The notes beneath the pieces were generated by a model. It worked only from the letters and a program-made list of their open reading frames with translations. It was not told where the DNA came from and did not search any database. A stretch of DNA of 60,388 nucleotides, from NCBI RefSeq assembly GCF_001280425.1, contig NZ_LIUF01000009.1, positions 1 to 60,388 of the forward strand, read 5' to 3'. A program made the position numbers and the translations under genes. This stretch comes from Haloarcula rubripromontorii. Its GTDB lineage: Archaea; Halobacteriota; Halobacteria; Halobacteriales; Haloarculaceae. This document shows, in pieces, positions 7,547-16,698 of this stretch; positions within the stretch are counted from its first letter, which is position 1; every line of letters starts with the position of its first letter.

Positions 7547-7975
7547 ATGAGTGCCGAGTCTACGGAGCGTCGAATCCTGTCGGTCCTTGAGGAGGACGCA
7601 CAGGCCTCGTACGCAGAAATCGCGGAGCGAGCCGACGTATCGAAACCGACAGTCCGAAAATACATCCAGAAGCTCGAAGAGGAGGGTGTCATCGTCGGGT
7701 ACTCCGCCGATGTTGACCCGAAGAAGCTAGCAGGCCAGTCAATTGCCCTGGTCGGCATCGATATCGCGAGCGATTGCTACGTTGAGGCGACGCGGAACCT
7801 CAAAGAGATTCCGGAGATGGAAGAACTGTACACGTCAAGCGGTGACCACATGCTGATGGCGGAGGTCCGAGCGATGGACGGCGATTCGCTGGCGGATGTC
7901 ATCGAAGACAAGATTCTCGCTCTCGACGGCGTTACCGCCGCACATCCGTCGTTTCTCCAGGAACGGCTGAAGTAA
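7547..7975 (+). CDS. lrpA1: Lrp/AsnC-family transcriptional regulator
   Basis: The product has 142 residues. It begins with an N-terminal helix-turn-helix (about 8-50; ADVSKPTVRKYIQKLEEEG is the recognition region) and continues with a RAM/ActR-type effector domain (about 66-140) ending in VTAAHPSFLQERLK. A TATA-like ATATTTTTTC (7515-7524) lies about 27 bases before the ATG, so it has its own leaderless promoter although it follows porB by only 85 bases. An Lrp gene next to porAB is conserved in Halobacterium, where it is called lrpA1; the symbol rests on that synteny. Amino-acid-responsive control of the oxidoreductase genes is an inference. Confidence 0.85.
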   Translation: MSAESTERRILSVLEEDAQASYAEIAERADVSKPTVRKYIQKLEEEGVIVGYSADVDPKKLAGQSIALVGIDIASDCYVEATRNLKEIPEMEELYTSSGDHMLMAEVRAMDGDSLADVIEDKILALDGVTAAHPSFLQERLK

Positions 7976-8010
7976 CGGGTTTTTAGACGCTCCAGCGCTG
8001 ACTGCACGGT

Positions 8011-9726
8011 ATGCCTTCTCGGCTGGTGCTCGGCCTCGGGCCAACGGCCGCGGACATTCTCGACGCGATTAGCGGCGACCGCGGCGATCTGGCAGTCGTG
8101 ACGCAGGACGAGCACCGTGCTGAAACGCTTCGAGCGGACGGAATCGATGTCCACGAAGCCGACCAGGCCGATCCGTCCGTTCTCGGCGGTCTTGACATCC
8201 AGCCCGAAAGCGTCATCGTCGCCAGCGAAGACCCAGCACAGAACGTCAACGCGGCGATGACCGCGCGTGACCGCTTTCCCGACGCGTTCCTCCTCGCCTA
8301 CGCCGGGCACGGCGCGACGGTCGACCAGCGCGACCGACTCGACAGCGTGGCGGATCGGCTGGTCACGCCGGAGACAGTCATCACCGACTACGTCACCCAA
8401 TCGGCCGGCGACGAAGGAACGCGAGCCAGACAGCTCCATCAGGTACTCCGGGACATCGACGACCATCTCGCCGTCGTCACGCACGATAATCCCGACCCTG
8501 ACGCGATTGCTAGCGCTGTCGCCCTCGGCGCGCTTGCTGAACGGGCCGATTGCGAGGTGACGATCTGCTATTACGGGGAGATCTCCCATCAGGAGAATCG
8601 GGCGTTCGTCAACCTCCTCGAATTCGACCTCCGGAACCTCGATGCTGAGTCGCCGGACGAGCTGGAAGCGTTCGACGGGTTCGCGCTCGTCGATCACTCC
8701 AGAGCCGGTGTCAACGACCAGCTCCCGCCGGAGACACCTATCGACATCGTCATCGATCACCACCCGCCGCGTGTCCCAATCGAAGCCCGCTTCGTCGATC
8801 TCCGCAGCGGCGTCGGGGCGACGAGCACGCTGCTGGTCGACTATCTCCGGCGGTTCAACGTCGACATTCCGACGCCTATCGCAACGGGCCTGCTCTTTGG
8901 CATTCAGGTCGACACCAAGGACTTCCGGCGTGAGGTCTCCGCCGCAGACTTCGAGGCCGCCGCACACCTCGTCACCGACGCCGACATGGCGACGCTCCAG
9001 CGTATCGAAGACCCGAGTGTGAGCCCGGAGACGCTGTCAGTCATCGGCCGCGCGATTTCGAACCGCGAACAGGAGGGGTCAGTGCTCTTGACCGGCGTCG
9101 GCGAGATCAGTGACCGCGACGCGCTCGCACAGGCGGCCGACAGGCTACTTGATCTGGAAGGCGTCCATGCGACGATGGTGTACGGCGTCGTCGACGAGAC
9201 AATATACGCCTCCGCTCGGGCGCGTGGGGCGGACATCGACCTCGGCGAGGCGCTCCGGGACGCCTTCGGGCAGATCGGGTCCGCAGGCGGTCACGCCGAT
9301 ATGGCGGGCGCACAGATCGACCTTGGGATGATTACCGTCGACGACCGCGAGGAGTCGCTGGCGGAAATCGTCCGTTCGATCGTCTCGGACCGGTTCCTCG
9401 ACGCTATCCAGTCACGGTCCCACCGGCTGCTCGGGCACGTCTACGCCCGCGCCGACTACGACGTGGCCGCGTTCACGGAGTCGACGGCGCTCAAACAGGA
9501 CAGCGAAGATACCCCCGCGACGGCTGAAGACGCATCTGGGGAAGTCGATGACGAGAGTACAACGGACTGGAACACCGATGTGATGTTTCTGGAAAACGGC
9601 GACGAAGGCGGCGGTGACGAGTCAGCGCAGGCAGCCGACGCGGCTGAACCGACAGACGACGAGTCAGAGCAGGGGGCGGACGGCCCGGAAACACTCATCG
9701 AACCAGACGACAGCGACCGGTCGTAG
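8011..9726 (+). CDS. RCK(TrkA-N)-DHH/DHHA1 phosphoesterase
   Basis: The 571-residue protein has three parts. Residues 1-130 form a Rossmann-like TrkA-N domain starting RLVLGLGPTAADIL. Residues 150-480 are a DHH phosphoesterase with HDNPDPDA at 158-165, VDHS at 227-230, DHHPP at 249-253 and the DHHA1 GGH motif at about 425-430. From about 495 the tail is very acidic and low-complexity. DHH enzymes of this subfamily hydrolyse cyclic dinucleotides, nano-RNA or pAp; RCK domains sense nucleotides. A nucleotide-controlled phosphodiesterase is therefore plausible, but the substrate is unknown. A TTTTTAG box (about 7981-7987) sits about 27 bases before the ATG. The next gene encodes a CBS-domain protein 38 bases downstream. 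Confidence 0.85.
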   Translation: MPSRLVLGLGPTAADILDAISGDRGDLAVVTQDEHRAETLRADGIDVHEADQADPSVLGGLDIQPESVIVASEDPAQNVNAAMTARDRFPDAFLLAYAGHGATVDQRDRLDSVADRLVTPETVITDYVTQSAGDEGTRARQLHQVLRDIDDHLAVVTHDNPDPDAIASAVALGALAERADCEVTICYYGEISHQENRAFVNLLEFDLRNLDAESPDELEAFDGFALVDHSRAGVNDQLPPETPIDIVIDHHPPRVPIEARFVDLRSGVGATSTLLVDYLRRFNVDIPTPIATGLLFGIQVDTKDFRREVSAADFEAAAHLVTDADMATLQRIEDPSVSPETLSVIGRAISNREQEGSVLLTGVGEISDRDALAQAADRLLDLEGVHATMVYGVVDETIYASARARGADIDLGEALRDAFGQIGSAGGHADMAGAQIDLGMITVDDREESLAEIVRSIVSDRFLDAIQSRSHRLLGHVYARADYDVAAFTESTALKQDSEDTPATAEDASGEVDDESTTDWNTDVMFLENGDEGGGDESAQAADAAEPTDDESEQGADGPETLIEPDDSDRS

Positions 9727-9764
9727 GCGAGCCTTTTTTATTGCCGGTCGAGAACTCTGTCCCG

Positions 9765-10556
9765 ATGGAGGACTCGAATCGGCCGACGGTCGGAGACTAC
9801 ATGACACGGGAGGTTGCCACCGTCGAACTCGACGATACCGTTGGCGAGGTCGCCCGACGGATCGCCGATAACGACCACTTCAGCGGGTTTCCGGTGACTG
9901 ACGGCCGCCGCGTCGAGGGGTTTGTCAGCGCACGTGACCTGCTGCTCGCGGAGGACCACGAGCCGATGTTCCGCGTGATGACCGACGATATCCTCGTGGC
10001 GCACCCGGACATGGCCGTCCAGGACGCCGCGCGCGTCATCCTGCGGTCGGGGATCCAGAAACTCCCGGTTGTCGACGACGCCGGCCACCTCGTCGGCATC
10101 ATCTCAAACGCCGACGTGATTCGCTCACAGATCGAGCGGGCGACACCGGGCAAGGTGGACAAGCTTGGCCGGACGCTCGAGAACATCCACGGCATCACGA
10201 CACACGAAGGCCGCCGCGAGGTAGAGCTTGACGACCTGACGCCGACACAGACGACGGTGTACGCCGACGAACTCGAAGGACGGGTGTACGAACTGGAACG
10301 AGGACTGGCGGAACCGCTCGTCGTCATCGACAACGGCGGCGACCTCCTGCTGGCGGACGGCCACCACCGCGTGAAAGCCGCCGCACGGCTCGACATCGAG
10401 GAGATGGACGCCTACGTCATTGTCCTCGATGAGACGGTCGAACTGGGGATGGCCGAGACGGCTGCGGACTCCGATCTGGAGTCAATCGACGATATCGAAG
10501 TCGTCGACTACGCTCACCACCCGCTCGTGCAGACGACGGAGCGACTCCAGGACTAG
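9765..10556 (+). CDS. CBS-domain pair fused to a ParB-like domain
   Basis: The product has 263 residues from the ATG at 9765. An upstream in-frame TTG at 9741 falls inside the T-rich TATA element (9732-9741) and is rejected. Residues 8-62 and 68-122 are two CBS domains (MTREVATVELDDT; SGIQKLPVVDDAGHLVGIIS). Residues about 150-235 resemble the ParB/sulfiredoxin N-terminal fold, with the signature ADGHHRVKAAA at 197-207, where family members use DGxHR for nucleotide or phosphate contacts. CBS pairs bind adenine nucleotides, so this looks like a nucleotide-gated ParB-fold enzyme or regulator. No chromosome-partition context is seen. Confidence 0.8.
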   Translation: MEDSNRPTVGDYMTREVATVELDDTVGEVARRIADNDHFSGFPVTDGRRVEGFVSARDLLLAEDHEPMFRVMTDDILVAHPDMAVQDAARVILRSGIQKLPVVDDAGHLVGIISNADVIRSQIERATPGKVDKLGRTLENIHGITTHEGRREVELDDLTPTQTTVYADELEGRVYELERGLAEPLVVIDNGGDLLLADGHHRVKAAARLDIEEMDAYVIVLDETVELGMAETAADSDLESIDDIEVVDYAHHPLVQTTERLQD

Positions 10557-10631
10557 TCCGTAGCGATGTGATTGACGCTAGCACCCCGCTTTCCCCGAAC
10601 CTTCTTACTAAATCATGACATACACCGGAGT

Positions 10632-12335
10632 ATGTTCGACGAGTCGGACCTCCAGCGCATCCGCGAGCGGAAAGACGAGTGGGAAGCCGAGACACTGGAC
10701 CCCGTACTGGACGCTTATGGCGAACGCAAAGAGCAGTTCGCAACGGTCTCAAACCTCGATGTAGACCGGCTGTACACGCCACTCGACGTGGACGACATCG
10801 ATTACGAGGCGGACATCGGCTTCCCCGGTGAGGAGCCGTTCACACGCGGCGTCTATCCGACGATGTACCGCGGTCGGCAGTGGACCATGCGGCAGTTCGC
10901 GGGCTTCGGGACCGCTGACGAGACCAACGAGCGCTTTCACTACCTCATCGACGAGGGCCAGACCGGACTGTCGACGGCCTTCGACATGCCGACGCTGATG
11001 GGGATCGACTCAGACGACGTGATGGCTGACGGCGAGGTGGGCAAGGAGGGCGTCGCCGTCGACACGCTGGCGGATATGGAGCGGCTGTTCGACGGCATCG
11101 ACCTCGGTGAGGTGTCGACCTCGTTCACGATCAACCCTAGCGCTCCCGTTATCTACGCGATGTACATCGCGCTGGCCGACCAGCAGGGCGTCCCGCGGGA
11201 GGAGATCCGTGGGACGCTCCAGAACGATATGTTCAAAGAGTTCATCGCCCAGAAAGAGTGGGTTATCCCACCGGAGCCGTCGCTGAAACTCGTCACCGAC
11301 ACCATCGAGTTCGCCAGTCAGGAGACCCCGAAGTTCAAGCCCATCTCGGTGTCGGGGTATCACATCCGTGAGGCCGGTTCGACGGCGGTACAGGAACTCG
11401 CGTTTACGCTCGCGGACGGCTTCGCCTACGTCGAGGACTGTCTGAACCGGGGTATGGACGTCGACGAGTTCGCCCCACAGCTCTCCTTTTTCTTCAATTC
11501 GCACAACTCTATCTTCGAGGAAATCGCGAAGTTTCGCGCGGCCCGGCGCATCTACGCCCGTGTGATGGACGACTGGTACGACGCGGAAGCCGACGCCAGC
11601 AAGCAACTGAAGTTCCACACCCAGACCGCCGGTCAGTCACTGACCGCTCAGCAACCGCTGAACAACATCGTCCGCGTGACGATTCAGGCCCTCGCGGGTG
11701 TGCTGGGCGGGACTCAGAGCCTCCACACCAACAGCTTCGACGAGGCCCTGGCACTCCCGTCCGAGCAGGCCGTTCGCGTCGCCCTCCGGACGCAGCAGAT
11801 CATCGCGGAGGAGTCGGGTGCCGCCGACATCGTCGACCCGATGGGCGGCAGTTTCGCCATCGAGTCACTGACCGACGAAGTCGAAGAAAAGGCGATGGCT
11901 TACATCAATCACATCAGGGACGAACTCGGCGACGGGTCGGTCCGCGACGGCGTTATTCAGGGGATTCAGGACGGCTACTTCCAGCGTGAGATTCAGGACG
12001 CCGCCTACGAGTACCAGCAGCGCGTCGAGAACGAGGACGAGGTCATGGTCGGCGTCAACAAGTACACCGTCGAGGAAGACACCGAACCCGAGATTCTCAC
12101 CGTCGACGAGGACGTACAGGAGCGCCAGCGGGACAAGCTCGCGACGGTCAAGGCAGACCGCGACGACGCGGCCGTGGAAGCAGCGCTCGACGAACTGCAG
12201 CACGTGATCACCGATGGCGGGAACGTCATGCCCGTCATCATCGACGCGGTGAAAGCCTACGCGACGATGGGCGAAATTATGGCCGTCTTCGAGGCAGAGT
12301 ACGGGAGCTATCAGGAGACAGCAAGCATTGCCTGA
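10632..12335 (+). CDS. mcmA: Methylmalonyl-CoA mutase, large (catalytic) subunit
   Basis: The B12-dependent mutase interconverts methylmalonyl-CoA and succinyl-CoA, linking propionate or acetate assimilation to the TCA cycle. The 567-residue chain carries the TIM-barrel catalytic domain (TRGVYPTMYRGRQWTMRQFA near 70-90; ISVSGYHIREAGSTAVQELA near 237-256; QTAGQSLTAQQPLNN). The C-terminal B12-binding domain is absent, as expected for the split archaeal enzyme, so a separate small subunit must be encoded outside this window. The ATG at 10632 is chosen because the preceding in-frame extension is basic and unlike the family. Confidence 0.93.
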   Translation: MFDESDLQRIRERKDEWEAETLDPVLDAYGERKEQFATVSNLDVDRLYTPLDVDDIDYEADIGFPGEEPFTRGVYPTMYRGRQWTMRQFAGFGTADETNERFHYLIDEGQTGLSTAFDMPTLMGIDSDDVMADGEVGKEGVAVDTLADMERLFDGIDLGEVSTSFTINPSAPVIYAMYIALADQQGVPREEIRGTLQNDMFKEFIAQKEWVIPPEPSLKLVTDTIEFASQETPKFKPISVSGYHIREAGSTAVQELAFTLADGFAYVEDCLNRGMDVDEFAPQLSFFFNSHNSIFEEIAKFRAARRIYARVMDDWYDAEADASKQLKFHTQTAGQSLTAQQPLNNIVRVTIQALAGVLGGTQSLHTNSFDEALALPSEQAVRVALRTQQIIAEESGAADIVDPMGGSFAIESLTDEVEEKAMAYINHIRDELGDGSVRDGVIQGIQDGYFQREIQDAAYEYQQRVENEDEVMVGVNKYTVEEDTEPEILTVDEDVQERQRDKLATVKADRDDAAVEAALDELQHVITDGGNVMPVIIDAVKAYATMGEIMAVFEAEYGSYQETASIA

Positions 12336-12403
12336 CTGCTAGACTATCCGTTCATTGTCGTCTTGCCCACTGTCTCCGATGTGGAGACCACCGCATCACC
12401 TGC

Positions 12404-13810
12404 TCATGCACACTGATACGACCCAAGCCGTTCCTGATCAACGGACTCAGGCCCGTTCAGGTTGGTCGGCTCTGTCAGGAGAACCAAATCCACGCGGTCG
12501 ATAGCGTCGTCGTGGCTTTGATTCCATTGCGAACACAGATACGTTGCGAGCGACCGTCGAAGACTGGATTTGTGACGGGCTGTGCCGAGGAACTTTTTCC
12601 AGCGCGGGTTTGGAATCCGGTCGGATACCTCCGCTGGCCGAGAGAGATTGACCGGCTCCCCGGTAAGCGCGTCAATCCGTTGTCCGGAGTCCAGGGTTGC
12701 CGGGGCCGCGTACCACCACGTTTCCTGTGGGGGGTCCGGCGCAAACATATTCCAGCTCCGGGCTTCGATTCTGTCCGGCGTTCCTGTCGGTGCGGGGACG
12801 AATCCGACCGCGATAGCGTTGAGAACGACAATCGCGACGACCCCGAGCGCCGCTAGCGAAGACGCCGTCGTGGGGAACCGGCTCTGCGAGGGACCTGCCG
12901 CAGACTCCGGCCGCCGCGGGCGCAACGCTTCAGTGGCGGCGGGCCAATGGTCCGCGAGCGCGTCCCAGAATGACGGCGGGAAAAACAGGACCAGTCCGAC
13001 AATAGAGACAAGCGGGAACACGCCAAGCTGAAACGAGAGCGCCATACAGATGTGCGCGGTGACGAACGCCGCGACCAGTCCAGTCCGATACCGTCCGGTC
13101 CAGATGAGCAACAGCGGGGACCCGACGAGCAAGGCGAGCCAGAGCCAGTTCCCCAGGACCAGCACCACGTCCCAGCCTGCAACCACATCACCAACGCGGA
13201 CAGTGAGGTGGTCGAGCTGGAACACGTATCGCACTGCAGTCCCCCGGTGCCAGTGTGTGCCGCGAACCTTCATGAGGCCGTTCGTCACGTACACCGCCAG
13301 CACTTGCAGGAGGATGCCTGCAGTACCGGCGGTGGCGACCCGTGTCGAGGCGGACTCCGGCGGCCCATCTTCCCAGCCACAGCCGAGCGGGAGCAGGAGG
13401 CTCCAGAACAGCAGCCGGCGAAACAGCGTATCGCCGGCGTTGAGGATGACAGGGTTCCGGAGCTGTATCGCTACGAGCAGGACGAACGCGATGCCCGCAC
13501 TCAGACGGGGACGGTAGCCGACCACCAGCGCGAGTGCTGCGAGTGCTGTCAGTCCGAAGACTACTACCGGCAGCCAGACCGTCCCCGAGAGAGCGAGCGG
13601 CGATGTGGTCCCCAGAACCGGATACAGTTCAGTCAGTGTCGAGCGCGGGAGCGCGCCACTGTCGGTGTAAAACGCACCGATGTCCGACCACCGCAGCGCG
13701 ATGTCGGTGAGGAGACATAGTCCGAGCAACACTCTAAACGCTGCAAGTGCGCGTCGGTCAATAGCGATACGGCGGACCAGCCGCTGACGGCGGGCAAACT
13801 CGGAGAGCAT
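12404..13810 (-). CDS. HTTM-domain membrane protein
   Basis: The 468-residue protein has multiple hydrophobic segments in the first ~330 residues, starting RRALAAFRVLLGLCLLTDIA. The pattern matches the HTTM domain (membrane part related to vitamin-K-dependent gamma-glutamyl carboxylase). An early RIxLG-like start, a periplasmic YTDSGALPR segment and a later SWNMFAPDPPQETWW motif are typical of this group. The C-terminal region from about 340 is soluble, and the last 60 residues are basic and less typical. Function in prokaryotes is unknown. It is convergent with mcmA and stands alone on its strand. Confidence 0.8.
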   Translation of the reverse strand: MLSEFARRQRLVRRIAIDRRALAAFRVLLGLCLLTDIALRWSDIGAFYTDSGALPRSTLTELYPVLGTTSPLALSGTVWLPVVVFGLTALAALALVVGYRPRLSAGIAFVLLVAIQLRNPVILNAGDTLFRRLLFWSLLLPLGCGWEDGPPESASTRVATAGTAGILLQVLAVYVTNGLMKVRGTHWHRGTAVRYVFQLDHLTVRVGDVVAGWDVVLVLGNWLWLALLVGSPLLLIWTGRYRTGLVAAFVTAHICMALSFQLGVFPLVSIVGLVLFFPPSFWDALADHWPAATEALRPRRPESAAGPSQSRFPTTASSLAALGVVAIVVLNAIAVGFVPAPTGTPDRIEARSWNMFAPDPPQETWWYAAPATLDSGQRIDALTGEPVNLSRPAEVSDRIPNPRWKKFLGTARHKSSLRRSLATYLCSQWNQSHDDAIDRVDLVLLTEPTNLNGPESVDQERLGSYQCA

Positions 13811-13961
13811 CTGTGGGGAGGGCGACGAGACACTGACTTAGTGTCACGTATGCGATTAGAACCCACTTTTCAGCCGGGTTGAATTAAAGTAACGGAATGT
13901 AGAGATCAGGCAACAGGAGACCGGACATCGCTATACGCAGAGTGTGATGCCACACCGCCTC

Positions 13962-14228
13962 TCAGGACCCGGCCGCGTCGTCGATTCGCTCAGAGACGTA
14001 TATCACGAGGCCAAGCAACACGCCGAGGACGATACCAATAGTGACGAATCCGTAGATAGCGACGCCAAACGGCGTCGGCGGCAGTGCGATCACACCGAAC
14101 AGTTCCGGTTCGAGGTCCTCCGGTCGGATGCTGCCGAGAACGAACCCCATCACTCCGGCAAGAACAACGATAGCAACGTACAGGCGAAGGACGATCTGCC
14201 GTCCAGACCTGGCCTCAACTTCGCTCAT
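13962..14228 (-). CDS. Small two-TM protein of the cox locus
   Basis: This 88-residue protein has two clear membrane helices (about 15-37 and 55-78) and a short polar C-terminus. It belongs to the kind of small conserved protein repeatedly found beside haloarchaeal cytochrome oxidase genes (DUF7520-like, from memory). It diverges from the 30-residue ORF at 14287. It is probably a minor subunit or assembly factor of the terminal oxidase; this rests on location only. Confidence 0.65.
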   Translation of the reverse strand: MSEVEARSGRQIVLRLYVAIVVLAGVMGFVLGSIRPEDLEPELFGVIALPPTPFGVAIYGFVTIGIVLGVLLGLVIYVSERIDDAAGS

Positions 14229-14286
14229 GTGGGACCAACGGCGCGAAGACGATTAGCCTTTTTCACTTCCACGCCGTAGCTATCCT

Positions 14287-14379
14287 ATGTCACAGAAGGA
14301 GCTACTGTTTCTCGTCCTGACCGGAATTGCACTCATGATGTTCGTGACGGCTATGGTGCTCGTTTCTGGCGCAAGCTAA
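14287..14379 (+). CDS. 30-residue single-TM microprotein near coxA
   Basis: A complete ORF runs from ATG at 14287 to TAA at 14377-14379. It encodes MSQKELLFLVLTGIALMMFV followed by ten more residues. Residues 5-27 form one membrane helix. A T-rich TATA-like element (about 14256-14265) lies about 26 bases before the ATG, the leaderless distance. The gene is divergent from 13962-14228 and convergent with coxA. Tiny single-helix subunits are common in haem-copper oxidases, so a structural role is plausible. Codon use is normal for the window. Confidence 0.55.
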   Translation: MSQKELLFLVLTGIALMMFVTAMVLVSGAS

Positions 14380-14441
14380 CGGGCACTGTCAGTTCGGTCG
14401 TGGCTACAGAGGAAGCAAAAGCAGCGAAAACAGCGGGACGC

Positions 14442-16226
14442 TTACGAGTCGTCTTGTTCTTCCTGACCGCCGTCGGCGAGTAGCGACGGGTCCTTCTCCG
14501 GGCTGTCAGCTTCGAGTTGCTCGTCGAACCACTGGAACTCGCGGTCCAGCATGCCGTCGCGCTCGAGGTTCCACGGGTCGCCGTCCTCGACCTTCGGGCC
14601 TTCGAGCCAGGACTGGACGATGTTCCAGACGAAGAACAGCTGGCCGATAAACAGGATGACTGCGCCCACCGTCGCCGCCTGGTGGAACGTCGACACCTGC
14701 GTCAGTGGCGCGATAGCGCCGTCGAACTGGTAGGTGGCGTAGCGCCGGGGCATCCCCAGATAGCCCAGCGCGAGCATCGCGAAGAACGTGATGTTGGTCC
14801 CGATCATCGAGAGCCAGAAGTGCGCCTTCCCGAGGGTGCGCTGGTACATCCGGCCGGTGAATATCGGGAACCAGTAGTAGATGCCGGCGAAGGCCGCGAA
14901 GCCGATGGCCCCCATCACGATGTAGTGGAAGTGGCCCACGACGTAGTAGGTGTCGTGGAGGATCAGGTCGACGGGGATGGAGGCGAGGAACACGCCCGTC
15001 ACGCCGCCGATGATGAAGTTCGAGACGAAGCCGATACAGAACAGCATCGGCGTCGTCAGGCGCAGACGGCCGTTCCACATCGTCGTTATCCAGTTGAACG
15101 TTTTAACGGCGCTCGGTATTGCGATAGCCAGCGAGACAGCCATGAACGACGCCCGGAGCCGTGGGTCCATGCCCGTCGAGAACATGTGGTGGGCCCAGAC
15201 GCCGAAGGAGAGGACTCCGATTGCGAGCGTCGAGTAGACGACGAACTTGAAGCCGAACAGTTTCCGGCCGGAGAACTTCGGCAGGATGAGGCTGACCAGT
15301 CCCATCGGCGGCAGGACGAGGATGTACACCTCAGGGTGGCCGAAGAACCAGAACAGGTGCTGCCACAGCAGCGGGCCACCGCCCTCAACGGCGAAGAACG
15401 TCGTCTGAAGGTTCCGGTCCAGCAGCAGCATCACGATGGCGCTGCCAAGCAGCGGGAACGCGAACAGGATCAGCGCGGACTGGGTGAGAATCGTCCACGA
15501 GAAGATGTCGAGGTTCGCCCAGTTGACCTCCTCGTTGCGCTCCGTGAAGATGGTCGCGATGAAGTTGATTGCGCCCATCGTCGCTGCGACGCCTGAAAGG
15601 TGTAGCCCGAGCAGCATCAGGTCGACACCGGGGTTCGCCTGCTCGACCGACAGCGGCGTGTACATCGTCCAGGCCGTGCGGGCCGGCTCGATCATGTTGT
15701 CGGTCACCGGCGCGAGGAAGAACCCCGCCCAGATCAGCAGTGCTGCCGGCGGGAGGAGCCAGAACGCGATGGCGTTGATACGTGGGAACGCCATGTCGTC
15801 CGCTCCGATGAGCAGCGGGATGAAGTAGTTCGCGAACGCCGCGATGATGGGCGTCCCGAACAGGAACAGCATCGTAATGCCGTGACTCGTCAGGATGGAG
15901 TTGTAGGCGTTGTTGCCAAGGATGGCCCCGGCGGGCGTGACAAGCTGGATACGAATGAGCATCGCCATAATCCCACCGACCGCCAGAGCGATGACCGCGT
16001 ACACCCCGTACAAGAGACCGATGTCCTTGTGATCGACAGTTGTTAGCCAGCGAATGATACCTGCGGGTTTCTCACGGTTGATGACCGTTGTCTCGTCACC
16101 CGTGACGGCCCCGCCACCCGCGAGCGGCGTATACGAACGCCAGTTCTCGACACGGGTGAGAAGCGCGGCGACGCCGACGAGGAGGACGGCCATCAGCCCC
16201 GTCAGCACAATATCTCCTGCTACCAT
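14442..16226 (-). CDS. coxA: Haem-copper terminal oxidase subunit I
   Basis: This is the catalytic subunit of the respiratory terminal oxidase, in the cytoplasmic membrane; it reduces O2 and pumps protons. It has 594 residues and about twelve or more membrane segments. A low-spin haem ligand His is at about 115 (TSHGITMLF). The Cu-B site has H297 and Y301 in GHPEVY, followed by an AHHMFSTGM motif. H432 and H434 in VVGHFHYIV are the high-spin and low-spin haem ligands. The C-terminus (from about 560) is acidic and soluble. Subunits II and III are not in this window. Neighbouring small membrane proteins (13962, 14287, 16384, 16699) look like locus-specific accessories. Confidence 0.95.
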   Translation of the reverse strand: MVAGDIVLTGLMAVLLVGVAALLTRVENWRSYTPLAGGGAVTGDETTVINREKPAGIIRWLTTVDHKDIGLLYGVYAVIALAVGGIMAMLIRIQLVTPAGAILGNNAYNSILTSHGITMLFLFGTPIIAAFANYFIPLLIGADDMAFPRINAIAFWLLPPAALLIWAGFFLAPVTDNMIEPARTAWTMYTPLSVEQANPGVDLMLLGLHLSGVAATMGAINFIATIFTERNEEVNWANLDIFSWTILTQSALILFAFPLLGSAIVMLLLDRNLQTTFFAVEGGGPLLWQHLFWFFGHPEVYILVLPPMGLVSLILPKFSGRKLFGFKFVVYSTLAIGVLSFGVWAHHMFSTGMDPRLRASFMAVSLAIAIPSAVKTFNWITTMWNGRLRLTTPMLFCIGFVSNFIIGGVTGVFLASIPVDLILHDTYYVVGHFHYIVMGAIGFAAFAGIYYWFPIFTGRMYQRTLGKAHFWLSMIGTNITFFAMLALGYLGMPRRYATYQFDGAIAPLTQVSTFHQAATVGAVILFIGQLFFVWNIVQSWLEGPKVEDGDPWNLERDGMLDREFQWFDEQLEADSPEKDPSLLADGGQEEQDDS

Positions 16227-16383
16227 AGTCGTCCTTCAGGACTGGGACATTATCAAAGGGTCGATTCCTGCAGCAACGACGATGCTCATCGGGCATTGAA
16301 ACCGCAGAAAGAAGGAACACCTCACACTGTTTCCCGGTGGTGGGCGCGGTCGGTTTCAGAAACGGTCTGTCCGCGCTATCCGC

Positions 16384-16635
16384 TCAGTCTTCGTGGCCCA
16401 GTTCGCCGTTCTCTTTCTCAGCGTTCTCGACGGCCTTCCCCGCGTAGTAGGTCAGGACGGCGAGCAACAGGAACATCGAGATGATCAGTGCGAACTGCAT
16501 CCCGGAGAAGACGGGATCGGTTCCGAACGCCGGGAACGCGGCGAACGCGACGATGAAGAAGAAGAGAATCCCGAGCGGGATGACGTTCACGGTGAGGTCG
16601 AGCAGGGTATCTTTTTCGAACCCGAACAGTGCCAT
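16384..16635 (-). CDS. Small two-TM cox-locus protein (DUF6684-like)
   Basis: The 83-residue protein begins MALFGFEKDTLLDLTVNVIP and has two hydrophobic helices (about 17-38 and 46-66) and a charged tail. It is a conserved neighbour of haloarchaeal cytochrome oxidase genes. Its stop lies 157 bases upstream of coxA on the same strand, so co-transcription is likely. No catalytic residue is evident; an assembly or minor-subunit role is inferred from location. Confidence 0.7.
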   Translation of the reverse strand: MALFGFEKDTLLDLTVNVIPLGILFFFIVAFAAFPAFGTDPVFSGMQFALIISMFLLLAVLTYYAGKAVENAEKENGELGHED

Positions 16636-16698
16636 GCTTTCTCGTTAGAACAGGCCAGTAAATAGAGTGTTGGTTTCCGAATCGGGCTGGTGCCCGCC

